Assembly (NCBI GenBank): GCA_022848835.1 | Contig: JAJISG010000205.1 | Coordinates: forward strand, 1-20,010 | Direction: 5' to 3' | Length of the DNA: 20,010 nucleotides | Origin: Thermoplasmatota archaeon | GTDB lineage: Archaea > Thermoplasmatota > Thermoplasmata > RBG-16-68-12 > JAJISG01 | In this document: positions 5,639 through 13,460 of the stretch, one piece after another | How the letters are laid out: the number at the start of each line of letters is the position of its first letter | Numbering within the stretch: position 1 is the first letter of the stretch | Made by a program: the position numbers and the translations under genes | Notes under the pieces: generated by a model | Database searches by the model: none | The model's input: only the letters and a program-made list of their open reading frames with translations | What the model was told of the DNA's origin: nothing

Positions 5639-6728
5639 GTTTCAACGCCTCCTCCAAGCCCTCGTAAGGCCTAGGGTAGATTAACATCTTCTCATAATCG
5701 AATTCAACAGTAGTGTCCTCTCCCACCTTAAACCTTTCATGAGTCAGGGGGACGTCCACTGAGACCCTCTCCTCAGTGGCGAGCCTGACGATGTACCTCA
5801 ACTCTGACCCCAGAAACCTTTCACCCTCCACGGTTCCCGGAAGTCCGTTGGGCGAGTAGCCCTTGCGAAGGTCTAGGTACTCCGGCCTCCACGCTAGGAC
5901 CACGGCCCTACCTACAGAATGCCGGCCGTCGGGAACCCACAGGTACTGCTGGTTCCGCAGGGCGACCAGGGCCCATTCATCCGCCCTCTTAGCGATAGAG
6001 CCTTCCAGGAAGTTGTTTTCACCGACGAAGTTGGAGGTGAAGATGTGTGCGGGGGATCGGTAGAGTTCTCTTGGGCTTCCCTCCTCCACGATACGTCCCT
6101 TCCTCATCACCACGACCCTGTCCGCCACGCTGAGGGCCTCCTCCTGGTCGTGGGTCACATGTATGGCCGTCAGTCCCAGGTCCTTCACCAGGGCCCGCAG
6201 CTGATATCTCAACTCTAGCCTGACACGGGAGTCCAGGGCAGAGAGCGGCTCATCCAGGATCAGGAGCTGTGCCCTATTAGCCAGAGCCCGAGCGAGGGCG
6301 GCTTTCTGCTGGGCCCCACCGCTCAGCTCCCTTGGGAAGAAGCGAGATTGGTCCAGGAGGTCCACAAGCCGCAGCACCTCCTTCCCGATGGAGCTAACCT
6401 CCTCCTCACCAAGACCGCGAACCCACGGACTATAGGTGGCGTTCTTCCAGACGGATAGATGGGGAAAGAGTACGATGTTCTGGAAGACGTATCCCAGGTC
6501 CCTGTCCTCCAGTAGCACAGGGACGACGTCCCGACCATCGACGAGGACCTCTCCTTCGGTAGGCGCCCAGATGCCGGCTATCATCTTTATCAGGGTGGTC
6601 TTGCCACAACCGCTCGGCCCAAGAACGGTTACATACTCACCGTCGTCAACCCTGAGGTCGACATCCTCCACGGCCACGATAGGCCCGAACCGCTTGGTCA
6701 CCCTTCGAAGCTCCACGAGCGGCATCAC
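5631..6728 (-). CDS. ABC importer ATPase (CysA/PotA-like) with C-terminal TOBE region, copy 2
   Basis: A 365-residue cytoplasmic ATPase that powers solute import. It has Walker A GPSGCGKTT (37-45), Q-loop Q83, signature LSGGAQQ (135-141), Walker B LLILDEP (155-161) and switch His193 in VTHDQ. Residues from about 235 on form a TOBE-like regulatory domain. All catalytic residues are intact. GTG 6728 is directly followed by ATG 6725, and the start overlaps the previous stop as GTGA. The CysA/PotA/FbpC group carries sulfate, polyamines, iron, thiamine or phosphonates, so the substrate cannot be read from this chain. Together with copy 1 it probably forms a heterodimer on the fused permease. Confidence 0.93.
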   Translation of the reverse strand: MMPLVELRRVTKRFGPIVAVEDVDLRVDDGEYVTVLGPSGCGKTTLIKMIAGIWAPTEGEVLVDGRDVVPVLLEDRDLGYVFQNIVLFPHLSVWKNATYSPWVRGLGEEEVSSIGKEVLRLVDLLDQSRFFPRELSGGAQQKAALARALANRAQLLILDEPLSALDSRVRLELRYQLRALVKDLGLTAIHVTHDQEEALSVADRVVVMRKGRIVEEGSPRELYRSPAHIFTSNFVGENNFLEGSIAKRADEWALVALRNQQYLWVPDGRHSVGRAVVLAWRPEYLDLRKGYSPNGLPGTVEGERFLGSELRYIVRLATEERVSVDVPLTHERFKVGEDTTVEFDYEKMLIYPRPYEGLEEALKLE

Positions 6729-7825
6729 TCCAGCTCCAGGGCTGCGGTCAGACCTTCAGGTGGAGGTGTGAAGATCAAGCCATACTCCCGGGGAAAGGAG
6801 AAGTGCACCCTCTGCCCCTCCCTTAGGTGCTCTCCCGCAGAGGAGGGCATCTTGACCTTGGCCTTGCCGAGGCGGTCCAGGGACACCTCGTAGGTGGTCC
6901 TCTTGCCCGCGAAGAGGGCCCTGAGGATGGTGGCCTCGAAGGTGTTCTCCCCCCCTTCCTCCCGTGAGATTACACATCGATCCACCTTGACTCCGAGAAC
7001 AACTGCGTCCCCCACCTTAGCCTGGGAGGGGGAGGCGGCGAGTCTCTGACCGGTTCTGAGCCCCACATAGGCGGTATCGCTCTCAACATCGACCACCGTC
7101 CCCTCGAAGAAGTTGGCCTCGCCGACGAAGTGAGCTACGAAGGGCTCCGCAGGCCTCTCATAAACCTCCCTTGGAGAGCTTATCTGCTTGATGCTTCCCC
7201 TTCGCAGTACGAGGATTCGATCAGCCAAGTTCAGGGCCTCTTCCTGGTCATGGGTCACGTGCAGCGTGGTGATGCCAAGTTGACTTGCCAGGTCCTTCAG
7301 CTCTCGTCGGAGCTCAATCCTCAAGCGTGCATCCAGGGCCCTGAGGGGTTCATCTAGGAGGAGAATGTCCGCATTGGCCGCCAGGGCTCTACCTAAGGCA
7401 ACCCGTTGCTGCATTCCGCCGCTGAGTTCCCTCGGAAAGGAATATCTCCTCGCGAAGAGACGCACCAGATCCAACATCTCCCTCCCGACACGCTCCACCC
7501 TCTCCGGTGTCCAACCCTGTACCACAGGGCCAAAGATAGCGTTATTCCAGACATTGAGGTGATTGAAGAGGGAGTAGGTCTGAGGCAGATAGGCGATCCC
7601 CCGCTCTTCTGGAGGAACCCCATCCAGAGACCTTTCATCGAGGTAGACATGGCCAGCGTCCTGATTCAGGAGGCCGGTTATGATTCTCAGGAGCGTGGTC
7701 TTCCCGGCCCCGGTCGGGCCTAGGATGACGATGTACTCCCCGTCCTCCACCTCCAGGTCGATTCGATCTAGGGCAACAACGTCCCTGAAGGTCTTGCGGA
7801 TTCCTTCGAGTCTCAAGCGCGCCAC
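6725..7825 (-). CDS. ABC importer ATPase (CysA/PotA-like) with C-terminal TOBE region, copy 1
   Basis: A 366-residue ATPase paralogous to the next gene. Walker A GPTGAGKTT (36-44), Q82, signature LSGGMQQ (134-140), Walker B ILLLDEP (154-160) and His192 are all present, so it should hydrolyse ATP. A TOBE-like region follows from about residue 235. It starts with GTG at 7825, whose G is the last base of the permease stop TAG, a one-base overlap (TAGTG). Both ATPases end in similar words (EGLTAALELE here, EGLEEALKLE in copy 2), pointing to an old tandem duplication. Having two different complete ATPases next to one double permease suggests each pairs with one permease half. Confidence 0.93.
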   Translation of the reverse strand: MARLRLEGIRKTFRDVVALDRIDLEVEDGEYIVILGPTGAGKTTLLRIITGLLNQDAGHVYLDERSLDGVPPEERGIAYLPQTYSLFNHLNVWNNAIFGPVVQGWTPERVERVGREMLDLVRLFARRYSFPRELSGGMQQRVALGRALAANADILLLDEPLRALDARLRIELRRELKDLASQLGITTLHVTHDQEEALNLADRILVLRRGSIKQISSPREVYERPAEPFVAHFVGEANFFEGTVVDVESDTAYVGLRTGQRLAASPSQAKVGDAVVLGVKVDRCVISREEGGENTFEATILRALFAGKRTTYEVSLDRLGKAKVKMPSSAGEHLREGQRVHFSFPREYGLIFTPPPEGLTAALELE

Positions 7826-9549
7826 TATCTGGCCCTCCGGGTGATGTATCTCATGAGAAGCATAGCCGTTGCGGAGACGGAGATGAGAACCGTTGTTGCC
7901 AAGGCCGCTGCATAGAAGTTCTGTTCCTCCAGGATGAGGTTGACTATGTATACAGGCGCGGTGATGATGGCCTCCCGGCCAGCCACGGCCAGAGTAGCCC
8001 CTGTCTCCCCCACGCTCCGGGTGAAGGCCATGATGGCCCCCGCGAGGATAGAGGCCTTGATGATGGGAAAGGTTACCCTTCTAAAGCTCTGAAGAGGCCT
8101 AGCCCCGAGACTCCTGGCTGTCTCCTCCATCGCTGGGTCGAGTCCCTCAAGGGCCCCCGTCACGTTTCGCACAACGAAGGGGAAGGTGAAGGCTACGTGG
8201 GCGAGGGTTACGATGAAGAAAAGGGACGGGACGGGGACCAGTCTCTGTTGGGTGAAGAATAGGCTGAGGGATATACCTAGAGCAGCGCTGGGCACGATGT
8301 AAGGGACGTTGACCAGAACATCCATAGCCCGGCCGAGCCGCCTCATACCTCCGCGAACGATGAAGATGGCCATTGGTATACCGAGGGCCAGGTCTATCGC
8401 CGTTGCCACTCCCGCAATCATGAAAGAGAAGTAGATGCTCCGGTAGAGGGTGTTCCACTCAATCGGCTCAGGTGACCCGACAAGTAGGAATCCTATGAGG
8501 AAGAAGGAGGGAATGAGAACCAGGAAGATGAGGAAGAAGAAGGTGGCCCCATCCCTTATACGGGGGGCGATGCCCCTGCTCAGCCGCTTCTCCCACGTGG
8601 GAAAGATCCTCTTCATCGGTATCCTGGCTCTCATGGTCAGGATCTTGACGACAACAAGAAGGGCTAGGGCCGAGACGATCATCAGAATGGCCACTAGGGC
8701 GAGACCAGCGGTGAACTCGCTGGACTGGCAACCCGCAACATCAGACAGCGTCTTCCATGCGGCGATGAGGGCGGTGCCGTTGAGCTCTCCTTCGGCTCGG
8801 CAGTCGGCCGTGTTTACGCCAAACTTCCCGATTGTAGTTAGGGCCGTCACCACTCCCCCGGTATCGCTCAGGGCCTTGGCGAGAACTAGAGTGGCTCCCG
8901 TGGCGATGCCAGACCTGAAAAGGGGAAGGGTCACCGTCCTGGTCGCTGTCAGTTTACTGGCGCCAGAAGCCCTGGCCGCTATCTCGTAGTCGATGTCTAT
9001 CTCCTTCAGTATCGCTGACAGAGAGCGGACCATGTATGGGAACGTGGTGGTGAAGTGCAGGAGGATGAGGATGAGGAGCCCACTGGAGACGAGCCCGAGA
9101 GATCCAAACGGCTTGAAGTCTAGGAAGGGCGTTACGCCCCAAAAGAGGGCCACTGAGAATCCGAGACCGGCAGTGGGGACTGCGAGGGGCGAGTCAATCA
9201 GGGTATTCAGGAGACTCTTTCCCCTGAAAGCCCTCCGAACAAGGAACCAGGCCAGGGGGAGTCCAAATACCAGGTCCACCAGGGTGACAATGATGGCCGT
9301 TTGGTATGACAGGAGGATGGCGGACCCTATAGTACCTAGAACCTCAGGCCGGGCCGACAGGAGGCCCTGAATGGCCTGCCAGCCGGTGAAAACGAAAGAG
9401 AGAACAAAGAGGGTGGGGAGGAGTACTAGGAGAAAGAAGTACAGCAGGACAGCCCCGTACCAGGTGGCAATGATGGGGCGCCTCGAGAGGAATGCGAGCA
9501 ACCTCTGGCTGAGTCTTCTGTTTCTGGTATCCCCCTGACCCTCACGCAA
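7825..9549 (-). CDS. Fused two-domain ABC transporter permease
   Basis: A 574-residue membrane protein made of two BPD-type permease domains in tandem, about 12 membrane helices. Each half has an EAA-type coupling loop: EIAARASGASKLTATRTVTLP (about 189-209) in the first and EETARSLGARPLQSFRRVTFP near 480-500 in the second. The fused layout is that of ThiP- and FbpB-like permeases. The first half carries an extra stretch of about 40 residues after its coupling loop with two cysteines (NTADCRAEG and VAGCQSSE), probably outside the cell and able to form a disulfide. The upstream-most start is TTG 9549; a TTG at about residue 17 is an alternative. It heads the operon. No solute-binding protein gene is next to it. 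Confidence 0.92.
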   Translation of the reverse strand: MREGQGDTRNRRLSQRLLAFLSRRPIIATWYGAVLLYFFLLVLLPTLFVLSFVFTGWQAIQGLLSARPEVLGTIGSAILLSYQTAIIVTLVDLVFGLPLAWFLVRRAFRGKSLLNTLIDSPLAVPTAGLGFSVALFWGVTPFLDFKPFGSLGLVSSGLLILILLHFTTTFPYMVRSLSAILKEIDIDYEIAARASGASKLTATRTVTLPLFRSGIATGATLVLAKALSDTGGVVTALTTIGKFGVNTADCRAEGELNGTALIAAWKTLSDVAGCQSSEFTAGLALVAILMIVSALALLVVVKILTMRARIPMKRIFPTWEKRLSRGIAPRIRDGATFFFLIFLVLIPSFFLIGFLLVGSPEPIEWNTLYRSIYFSFMIAGVATAIDLALGIPMAIFIVRGGMRRLGRAMDVLVNVPYIVPSAALGISLSLFFTQQRLVPVPSLFFIVTLAHVAFTFPFVVRNVTGALEGLDPAMEETARSLGARPLQSFRRVTFPIIKASILAGAIMAFTRSVGETGATLAVAGREAIITAPVYIVNLILEEQNFYAAALATTVLISVSATAMLLMRYITRRAR

Positions 9550-9902
9550 CTTCTAACCGCCAGGCGTCGCTAATTGAAACCAAGTTAAATCGTTTGTGTG
9601 GATGCTCTAGACAGGGTGCAATCACCTCATCCCCGATCCGCCACAACGCAACGGCAATTGAATCGCTTCTCTCTCACAGTTCTGGAGGGCCATCCCATAG
9701 CTCACAGCAGCATAACTCCCCTTCATCGAATTCCACACTTTTTCCTCTTTCTATTATCGGCTAAAACACCTCCGTGCCGATTCATAAGGGCTCCGGAAGG
9801 AGTTTTCCGTGCATAACTTTGTCAGGGATATGACTATATAGTCTATGAAGATACAGCTTATGGTTTGATAAATAGTCAGAAACTATGGAGACGAGGGTCG
9901 TT
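9550..9902. promoter_or_regulatory. Divergent control region between the ABC operon and the AbrB-PhoU gene
   Basis: About 350 bp without a credible gene; the 72-codon frame at 9598-9816 has low-complexity composition and no family resemblance. On the minus side a TATA-like GATTTAAC (about 9584-9593) lies some 40 bp before the permease start. On the plus side there are the palindrome GACTATATAGTC (9832-9843) and a TATA-like TTTGATAAATAG (9863-9874) ahead of the AbrB-PhoU gene. The stretch 9720-9790 is T-rich but shows no strong hairpin. Confidence 0.6.
9832..9886 (+). promoter_or_regulatory. Two ACTAT/ATAGT operator-like palindromes
   Basis: GACTATATAGTC at 9832-9843 is a perfect 12-bp palindrome that also contains a TATA-like core. 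A second inverted repeat of the same half-site, ATAGT (9872-9876) and ACTAT (9882-9886) with 5 bases between, overlaps the second TATA-like box and the upstream ATG 9885. The shared half-site suggests one dimeric regulator binding twice, possibly the AbrB-domain protein encoded next. Confidence 0.5.
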
Positions 9903-10904
9903 ATGGAAGCTCGCAAAGTTCAGATAACCGGTGGATCTACGTACACTGTATCCTTGCCGAAGCACTGGGCCAAGAGCATGAATCTTAAGCAGGGGGATAT
10001 GATCTTCTTTGAGCCTCTGGAAAATGCGCTCATACTTCGCACCGAGCAGAGGGAGAAGAAGGAGCCTCGCACCAAGGTTCTTCACATCGAGAAAGGGGAG
10101 CGACGTGAACATGTGGTCCGTAAGCTCATAGGTGCATACGTCACTGGGTACCAGTTTATCGAGCTCCGCTTCGGGTCCAGTGAGGCCGCAACTGCAAGAA
10201 GAGCTGCTAGGGAATTCTCGCGGATGGTCATAGGTGCAGAGGTCGTGGAGGAGACGGGGGGAAGGGTTCTCATCCAGGATCTCGCTAACCCCATGGAACT
10301 CTCCCCCGACAAGTGTCTACGACGCATGTACATGACTGTCCGGTCCATGGCTGAGGACTCGATTGTTGCTTTGAAGGCAGCGGATCCAACGCGAGCGGAG
10401 GATGTACCCCCCCGAGATCAAGATGTCGACCGCCTATACTGGATGGTCGCCAAGCAGTACCATCTTGCCGTAACTGACCCCAGCTATATGGTCACCTACA
10501 GCCTTCGCGGAAAGCTCCACCACTTCCGCACCGTTGCCAAACTTCTAGAAAGAGTTGGCGACCATGCCGAGAAGATTGCCCTGGCGGTAATCCAGCTAGA
10601 GGGGGAGGACCAGGATGATACATTTCTCGCCAAAGTGGACGGGGCCGTTCACCTTGCGCTAGGGATACTGGAGAAGGCCTTTACAGCGCTGATGGCAGAA
10701 AATATGGACATGGCCAACGAGGCCTTGGATGCTTGGGAAACGCTCTACCTGACAGTTGAGGAGCTTACTCAGGAGGTGAGCGGTGCGCCAGGCCCGCGAC
10801 TACTGCCTCTGGCAACCATCATGGATAGCATCAGTCGAATAGGAGGCTACGCCTCCGACATAGCTGAGGTCGCGATAAACAACGTCATCAGCCAAGAGGA
10901 ATGA
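9903..10904 (+). CDS. AbrB-domain / PhoU-domain regulator
   Basis: About 333 residues. The N-terminus (MEARKVQITGGSTYTVSLPKHW) is the swapped-hairpin SpoVT/AbrB DNA-binding fold seen in a common archaeal group of PhoU proteins. From about residue 120 two PhoU helical repeats follow, with acidic patterns such as LLERVGDHAEKIA and SRIGGYASDIAEVA. In this family the protein probably joins phosphate sensing to gene control. ATG 9903 is preferred because GAGGG lies 5 bases upstream and family members begin with MExRKVQ. ATG 9885 would add six residues. It is transcribed divergently from the ABC-DUF47 operon, which makes it the obvious candidate regulator of that operon and of itself. Confidence 0.9.
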   Translation: MEARKVQITGGSTYTVSLPKHWAKSMNLKQGDMIFFEPLENALILRTEQREKKEPRTKVLHIEKGERREHVVRKLIGAYVTGYQFIELRFGSSEAATARRAAREFSRMVIGAEVVEETGGRVLIQDLANPMELSPDKCLRRMYMTVRSMAEDSIVALKAADPTRAEDVPPRDQDVDRLYWMVAKQYHLAVTDPSYMVTYSLRGKLHHFRTVAKLLERVGDHAEKIALAVIQLEGEDQDDTFLAKVDGAVHLALGILEKAFTALMAENMDMANEALDAWETLYLTVEELTQEVSGAPGPRLLPLATIMDSISRIGGYASDIAEVAINNVISQEE

Positions 10905-11005
10905 GGAAAAGGCTCAACATCCTCACACCTAGAACCTCCTCGTCAGCACCGAAACGAGAAGGCCCGACCAGCTTTTCTATCTGTTCGGCTACGCTCCTCG
11001 GCTAG

Positions 11006-12355
11006 CTACCTCCCCAAATCCCCTAGGTCAAAGCCGCCTGCCTTGAACTGCTTCATGAGCTGTCTCCTCATCTTCCTGTTGCCTGCCAGCCCTCTGATAG
11101 CCCTCTTTGAAGCGTTGTAGTACTTCAACAGTTCCTTCACGTCCTTGGGATCGGTCCCGCTGCCCCTGGCTATACGGAGTATCCTCGAGGACTTGATGGT
11201 CTTAGGGTTCTCCTTCTCGTACTCCGTCATCGAGTCCATGATGAACCTGAACTTCCTCAGCTTCCCCTGCGTCTCCTCCATCTGCTCCTCCGAGAGGACA
11301 TCAGGCATGCCTGGAAGCATGCTGAACACCTTGGAAAGGGGCCCCATCTTGGTGAGGGCCTCCATCTGCTCGTACATCTCCCGCAGGGTGAATCGTCCGG
11401 AAAGCAGCTTGCGAGCGGTCTCCTCCAACTGCTCCTGATCCAGGGCCTCCTGGGCCCTCTCAAGAAGGGACTGGATATCTCCCATGCCCAGTAGTCTGGA
11501 GATGAACCTGGGTGGCTCGAACTTCTCCAGGTCTTCGATTCTCTCCCCAACGCCCACGAAGCATATGGGAGCTCCCGTCTCGGCCACCGCGCTGATGGCA
11601 CCGCCTCCTTTGGCCGAGCCGTCCAGCTTGGTCACGACGACTGCGGTGATTCTGACCGCTTCATGAAAGGCCTTGGCCTGGGGTCCAGCCTGTTGTCCTG
11701 TGGAGGCATCCAGGATCAGAATCGTCTCATCGGGATTAACCGCCTTGGACACCTCCTTGATCTCCTCAATGAGATCCGCCTCTAGGGCGTGCCGGCCGCT
11801 GGAGTCGACTATGATTACGTCCTGATCAGCCAGCCTCTTCAAACCGCTTCGAGCCACCTTGATTGCGTTCTTCTCGGCCGGGTCCCCATAGAACGGGGTT
11901 TCCAACCGCTCCGCCAACTGCTCTAGCTGGTCGTATGCGGCGGGCCTGTGGGTATCGGCCTGAATCATGCCCACCTTCAGGCCCTTCTTCTGAAACCACT
12001 TGCCCAGCTTGGCCACAGTGGTGGTCTTCCCTTGACCGTAGAGCCCGACTAGGAGGATTCTCTGCTTGCCTAGCCTCAGATCTTTGGGCTGCCCTAGGAT
12101 TCTCACCAGTTCCTCGTAGATGATATGGATGACATGCTCTCTGCCACTCATGCCAGCCGGCGGCTTCTCCGTCAAAGCCCTCTTCTCCACCTGTCGGCTG
12201 AGCTGAAGGGCCATCTCCACCTTGATGTCAGCCTGCAGGAGGGCCCTCTGCAGATCCCTTACGACCTCACTGACGAGTCCCTGATCTACGTGGGAGGCCC
12301 TAGCTATCTTTCTGAGGACCTCTCTCAGGGATCCTCCCAGACCTTCGAGCACCAT
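11006..12355 (-). CDS. srp54: Signal recognition particle GTPase SRP54
   Basis: SRP54 binds signal sequences and SRP RNA and delivers ribosomes to the membrane receptor FtsY. The 449-residue chain has the N domain (1-90), the G domain with G1 GLYGQGKTTT (104-113), DTHRPAAYDQL (134-144), G3 DSSGR (184-188) and G4 TKLDGSAKGGG (242-252), and the methionine-rich M domain (about 300-430) with the RNA-binding part near SSRILRIARGSGT. G3 is usually DTAGR, so DSSGR is a variant. ATG 12355 is 27 bp from a TATA-like CTAATATAGG (12377-12386, minus), suggesting a leaderless mRNA. It is convergent with the AbrB-PhoU gene 101 bp away. Confidence 0.96.
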   Translation of the reverse strand: MVLEGLGGSLREVLRKIARASHVDQGLVSEVVRDLQRALLQADIKVEMALQLSRQVEKRALTEKPPAGMSGREHVIHIIYEELVRILGQPKDLRLGKQRILLVGLYGQGKTTTVAKLGKWFQKKGLKVGMIQADTHRPAAYDQLEQLAERLETPFYGDPAEKNAIKVARSGLKRLADQDVIIVDSSGRHALEADLIEEIKEVSKAVNPDETILILDASTGQQAGPQAKAFHEAVRITAVVVTKLDGSAKGGGAISAVAETGAPICFVGVGERIEDLEKFEPPRFISRLLGMGDIQSLLERAQEALDQEQLEETARKLLSGRFTLREMYEQMEALTKMGPLSKVFSMLPGMPDVLSEEQMEETQGKLRKFRFIMDSMTEYEKENPKTIKSSRILRIARGSGTDPKDVKELLKYYNASKRAIRGLAGNRKMRRQLMKQFKAGGFDLGDLGR

Positions 12356-12376
12356 TATGTCACCATCTGGTCGCTG

Positions 12377-12386
12377 CCTATATTAG
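12377..12386 (-). promoter_or_regulatory. TATA box for srp54
   Basis: On the minus strand the sequence CTAATATAGG is centred about 27 bp before the srp54 start codon at 12355. This distance places the transcription start at or within a few bases of the ATG, so the mRNA is probably leaderless and separate from the RNA candidate upstream. Confidence 0.55.
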
Positions 12387-12429
12387 CATGACGGCCGGAA
12401 TCCAAAACACATGATGACTATCCCGATAT

Positions 12430-12505
12430 AAGAAGAAAACAGGGAGAGGGCTAGCATTGTCAGAAGGGATGGGATGCACTCTAACGCACTAGCCCGATCT
12501 CCCCC
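12430..12505 (-). ncRNA. Candidate small structured RNA, unknown family
   Basis: On the minus strand a TATA-like GATTATATATTG (12524-12535) is followed 25-26 bp later by GGGGGAG. Three nested stems follow: 12499-12503 with 12442-12446 (GGGAG/CTCCC), 12489-12495 with 12448-12454 (GGGCTAG/CTAGCCC), and 12481-12485 with 12459-12463 (GTTAG/CTGAC, one G-U). A 17-base loop closes the fold. The T-rich TGTTTTCTTCTT (12441-12430) comes directly after the outer stem. This is the layout of an independent transcript of about 70-75 nt. It has no tRNA T-loop, no C/D boxes and no H/ACA end. It lies between the coiled-coil gene and srp54. Confidence 0.45.
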
Positions 12506-12523
12506 GTAATCCTATGCTTCATT

Positions 12524-12535
12524 CAATATATAATC
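12524..12535 (-). promoter_or_regulatory. TATA box upstream of the small RNA candidate
   Basis: GATTATATATTG on the minus strand sits about 30 bp after the stop of the coiled-coil gene and is centred 25-26 bp before the G-run that opens the stem-loop. It is not at the right distance to serve srp54, which has its own box. Confidence 0.45.
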
Positions 12536-12566
12536 CTTTTCATGCTAATGACATGCCTGGCTACTA

Positions 12567-13436
12567 CTAGAGGTATCCCGATTTCTGCAGGATCATGAGG
12601 TCCTCGGTGCTTAGTTTCTCCCCCTTCTTGAACTTCCCATAGATGAGCTCCGCCTCCTTCTTCGCGCTGACCTCCTCCTTCTTTACTCTTGACTGCCGGT
12701 CCTTGGCCCTGATGCCGTGGATGATCTTGTCATAGTCGCGGACTTGCCGTATGAATTCGATGTGCTTCTGATGTCTCTCGTCGGCGAGCATCTTCGTCTT
12801 GATGAATTCTTCCTGAGCACGGTCTGCCGTTCTGCGTGTTTCGTCCCCCTTCTCGTACAGGGCCAGCATGGCGTCGTGATCTATCTGGGCCTCTTCTGCC
12901 AGACGACTAACCTCACGATGACACGACTCCGCCATCTTCTTCGCTTCGTCTATTCTTTGCTGGTGCTCCCTGACCTCCTCGTCCTCCTGTAGCTGCCTCT
13001 CCATCTTCACTATGTCCGCCTGAAGACGGGCGATCTGCTCTATCAGGTCACGCTCTTTGTCCACGGCAAGGACAGAGGTCTGCTGCCTGAACTCCAGACT
13101 CCTCAGGTCTCTCCTCAGTTTGTCGATGGATATGCCCCCCTTGGGCACCTTCCTCCTCCGCAATCTACCGAGCTCCCCCAGAAGTTCAGCCACCTTCCTG
13201 TTCCATTTCTCCCTCTCGATCTTGGCCTCCTGGACCTCCTTGTTTAACCCATCCCTCTCCGCCTTGTGCTGTGTCGCCTCCTCCACAAGCTCTCTTACCC
13301 GAGCGTTAAGGCTGTCCCTCTTCTGAATCCAGTCCCTCGTCTTCTCGTTGAGTTCGTCCCTTTTGTGACGATGGAGGTCTGCCTGAGCATCCGCCTGATT
13401 TCTCTTCTCAACCAGTTCAGATAACAACTCGGTCAT
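12567..13436 (-). CDS. Archaeal coiled-coil protein (COG1340-like)
   Basis: A 289-residue soluble protein that is charged heptad-rich helix over almost its whole length, with a break near residues 110-120 (RRRKVPKGGISIDKL) that likely forms a turn between two antiparallel coiled coils. A short C-terminal part (GEKLSTEDLMILQKSGYL) is a probable capping motif. This layout matches the COG1340 group found widely in Euryarchaeota, with unknown function; the second half carries the conserved-looking KGGISIDKL and GEKLSTEDL words. ATG 13436 is chosen; a TTG at 13448 would add four residues. A TATA-like CATTTAAAGG (about 13467-13476, minus) lies 30-40 bp upstream. The gene is monocistronic. Structural role is likely but inferred. 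Confidence 0.8.
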   Translation of the reverse strand: MTELLSELVEKRNQADAQADLHRHKRDELNEKTRDWIQKRDSLNARVRELVEEATQHKAERDGLNKEVQEAKIEREKWNRKVAELLGELGRLRRRKVPKGGISIDKLRRDLRSLEFRQQTSVLAVDKERDLIEQIARLQADIVKMERQLQEDEEVREHQQRIDEAKKMAESCHREVSRLAEEAQIDHDAMLALYEKGDETRRTADRAQEEFIKTKMLADERHQKHIEFIRQVRDYDKIIHGIRAKDRQSRVKKEEVSAKKEAELIYGKFKKGEKLSTEDLMILQKSGYL

Positions 13437-13460
13437 GGTGGCTGGCAATCACTAGGAATT

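Noticed and set aside
5013..5684. 223-codon plus-strand frame opposite the DUF47 gene
   Set aside because: Serine-rich antisense shadow of a well-supported minus-strand gene in a GC-rich region; no family features.
8450..8989. 179-codon plus-strand frame opposite the permease
   Set aside because: Shadow of the fused permease gene, Arg/Ala/Met-rich with no recognisable domain.
9598..9816. 72-codon frame in the divergent control region
   Set aside because: GTG start without ribosome-binding site, unconvincing composition, no recognised family; the region is better explained as regulatory.
12411..12463. C/D box RNA starting at ATGATGA
   Set aside because: No CTGA box follows on the same strand; the minus-strand stem-loop explains this stretch better.
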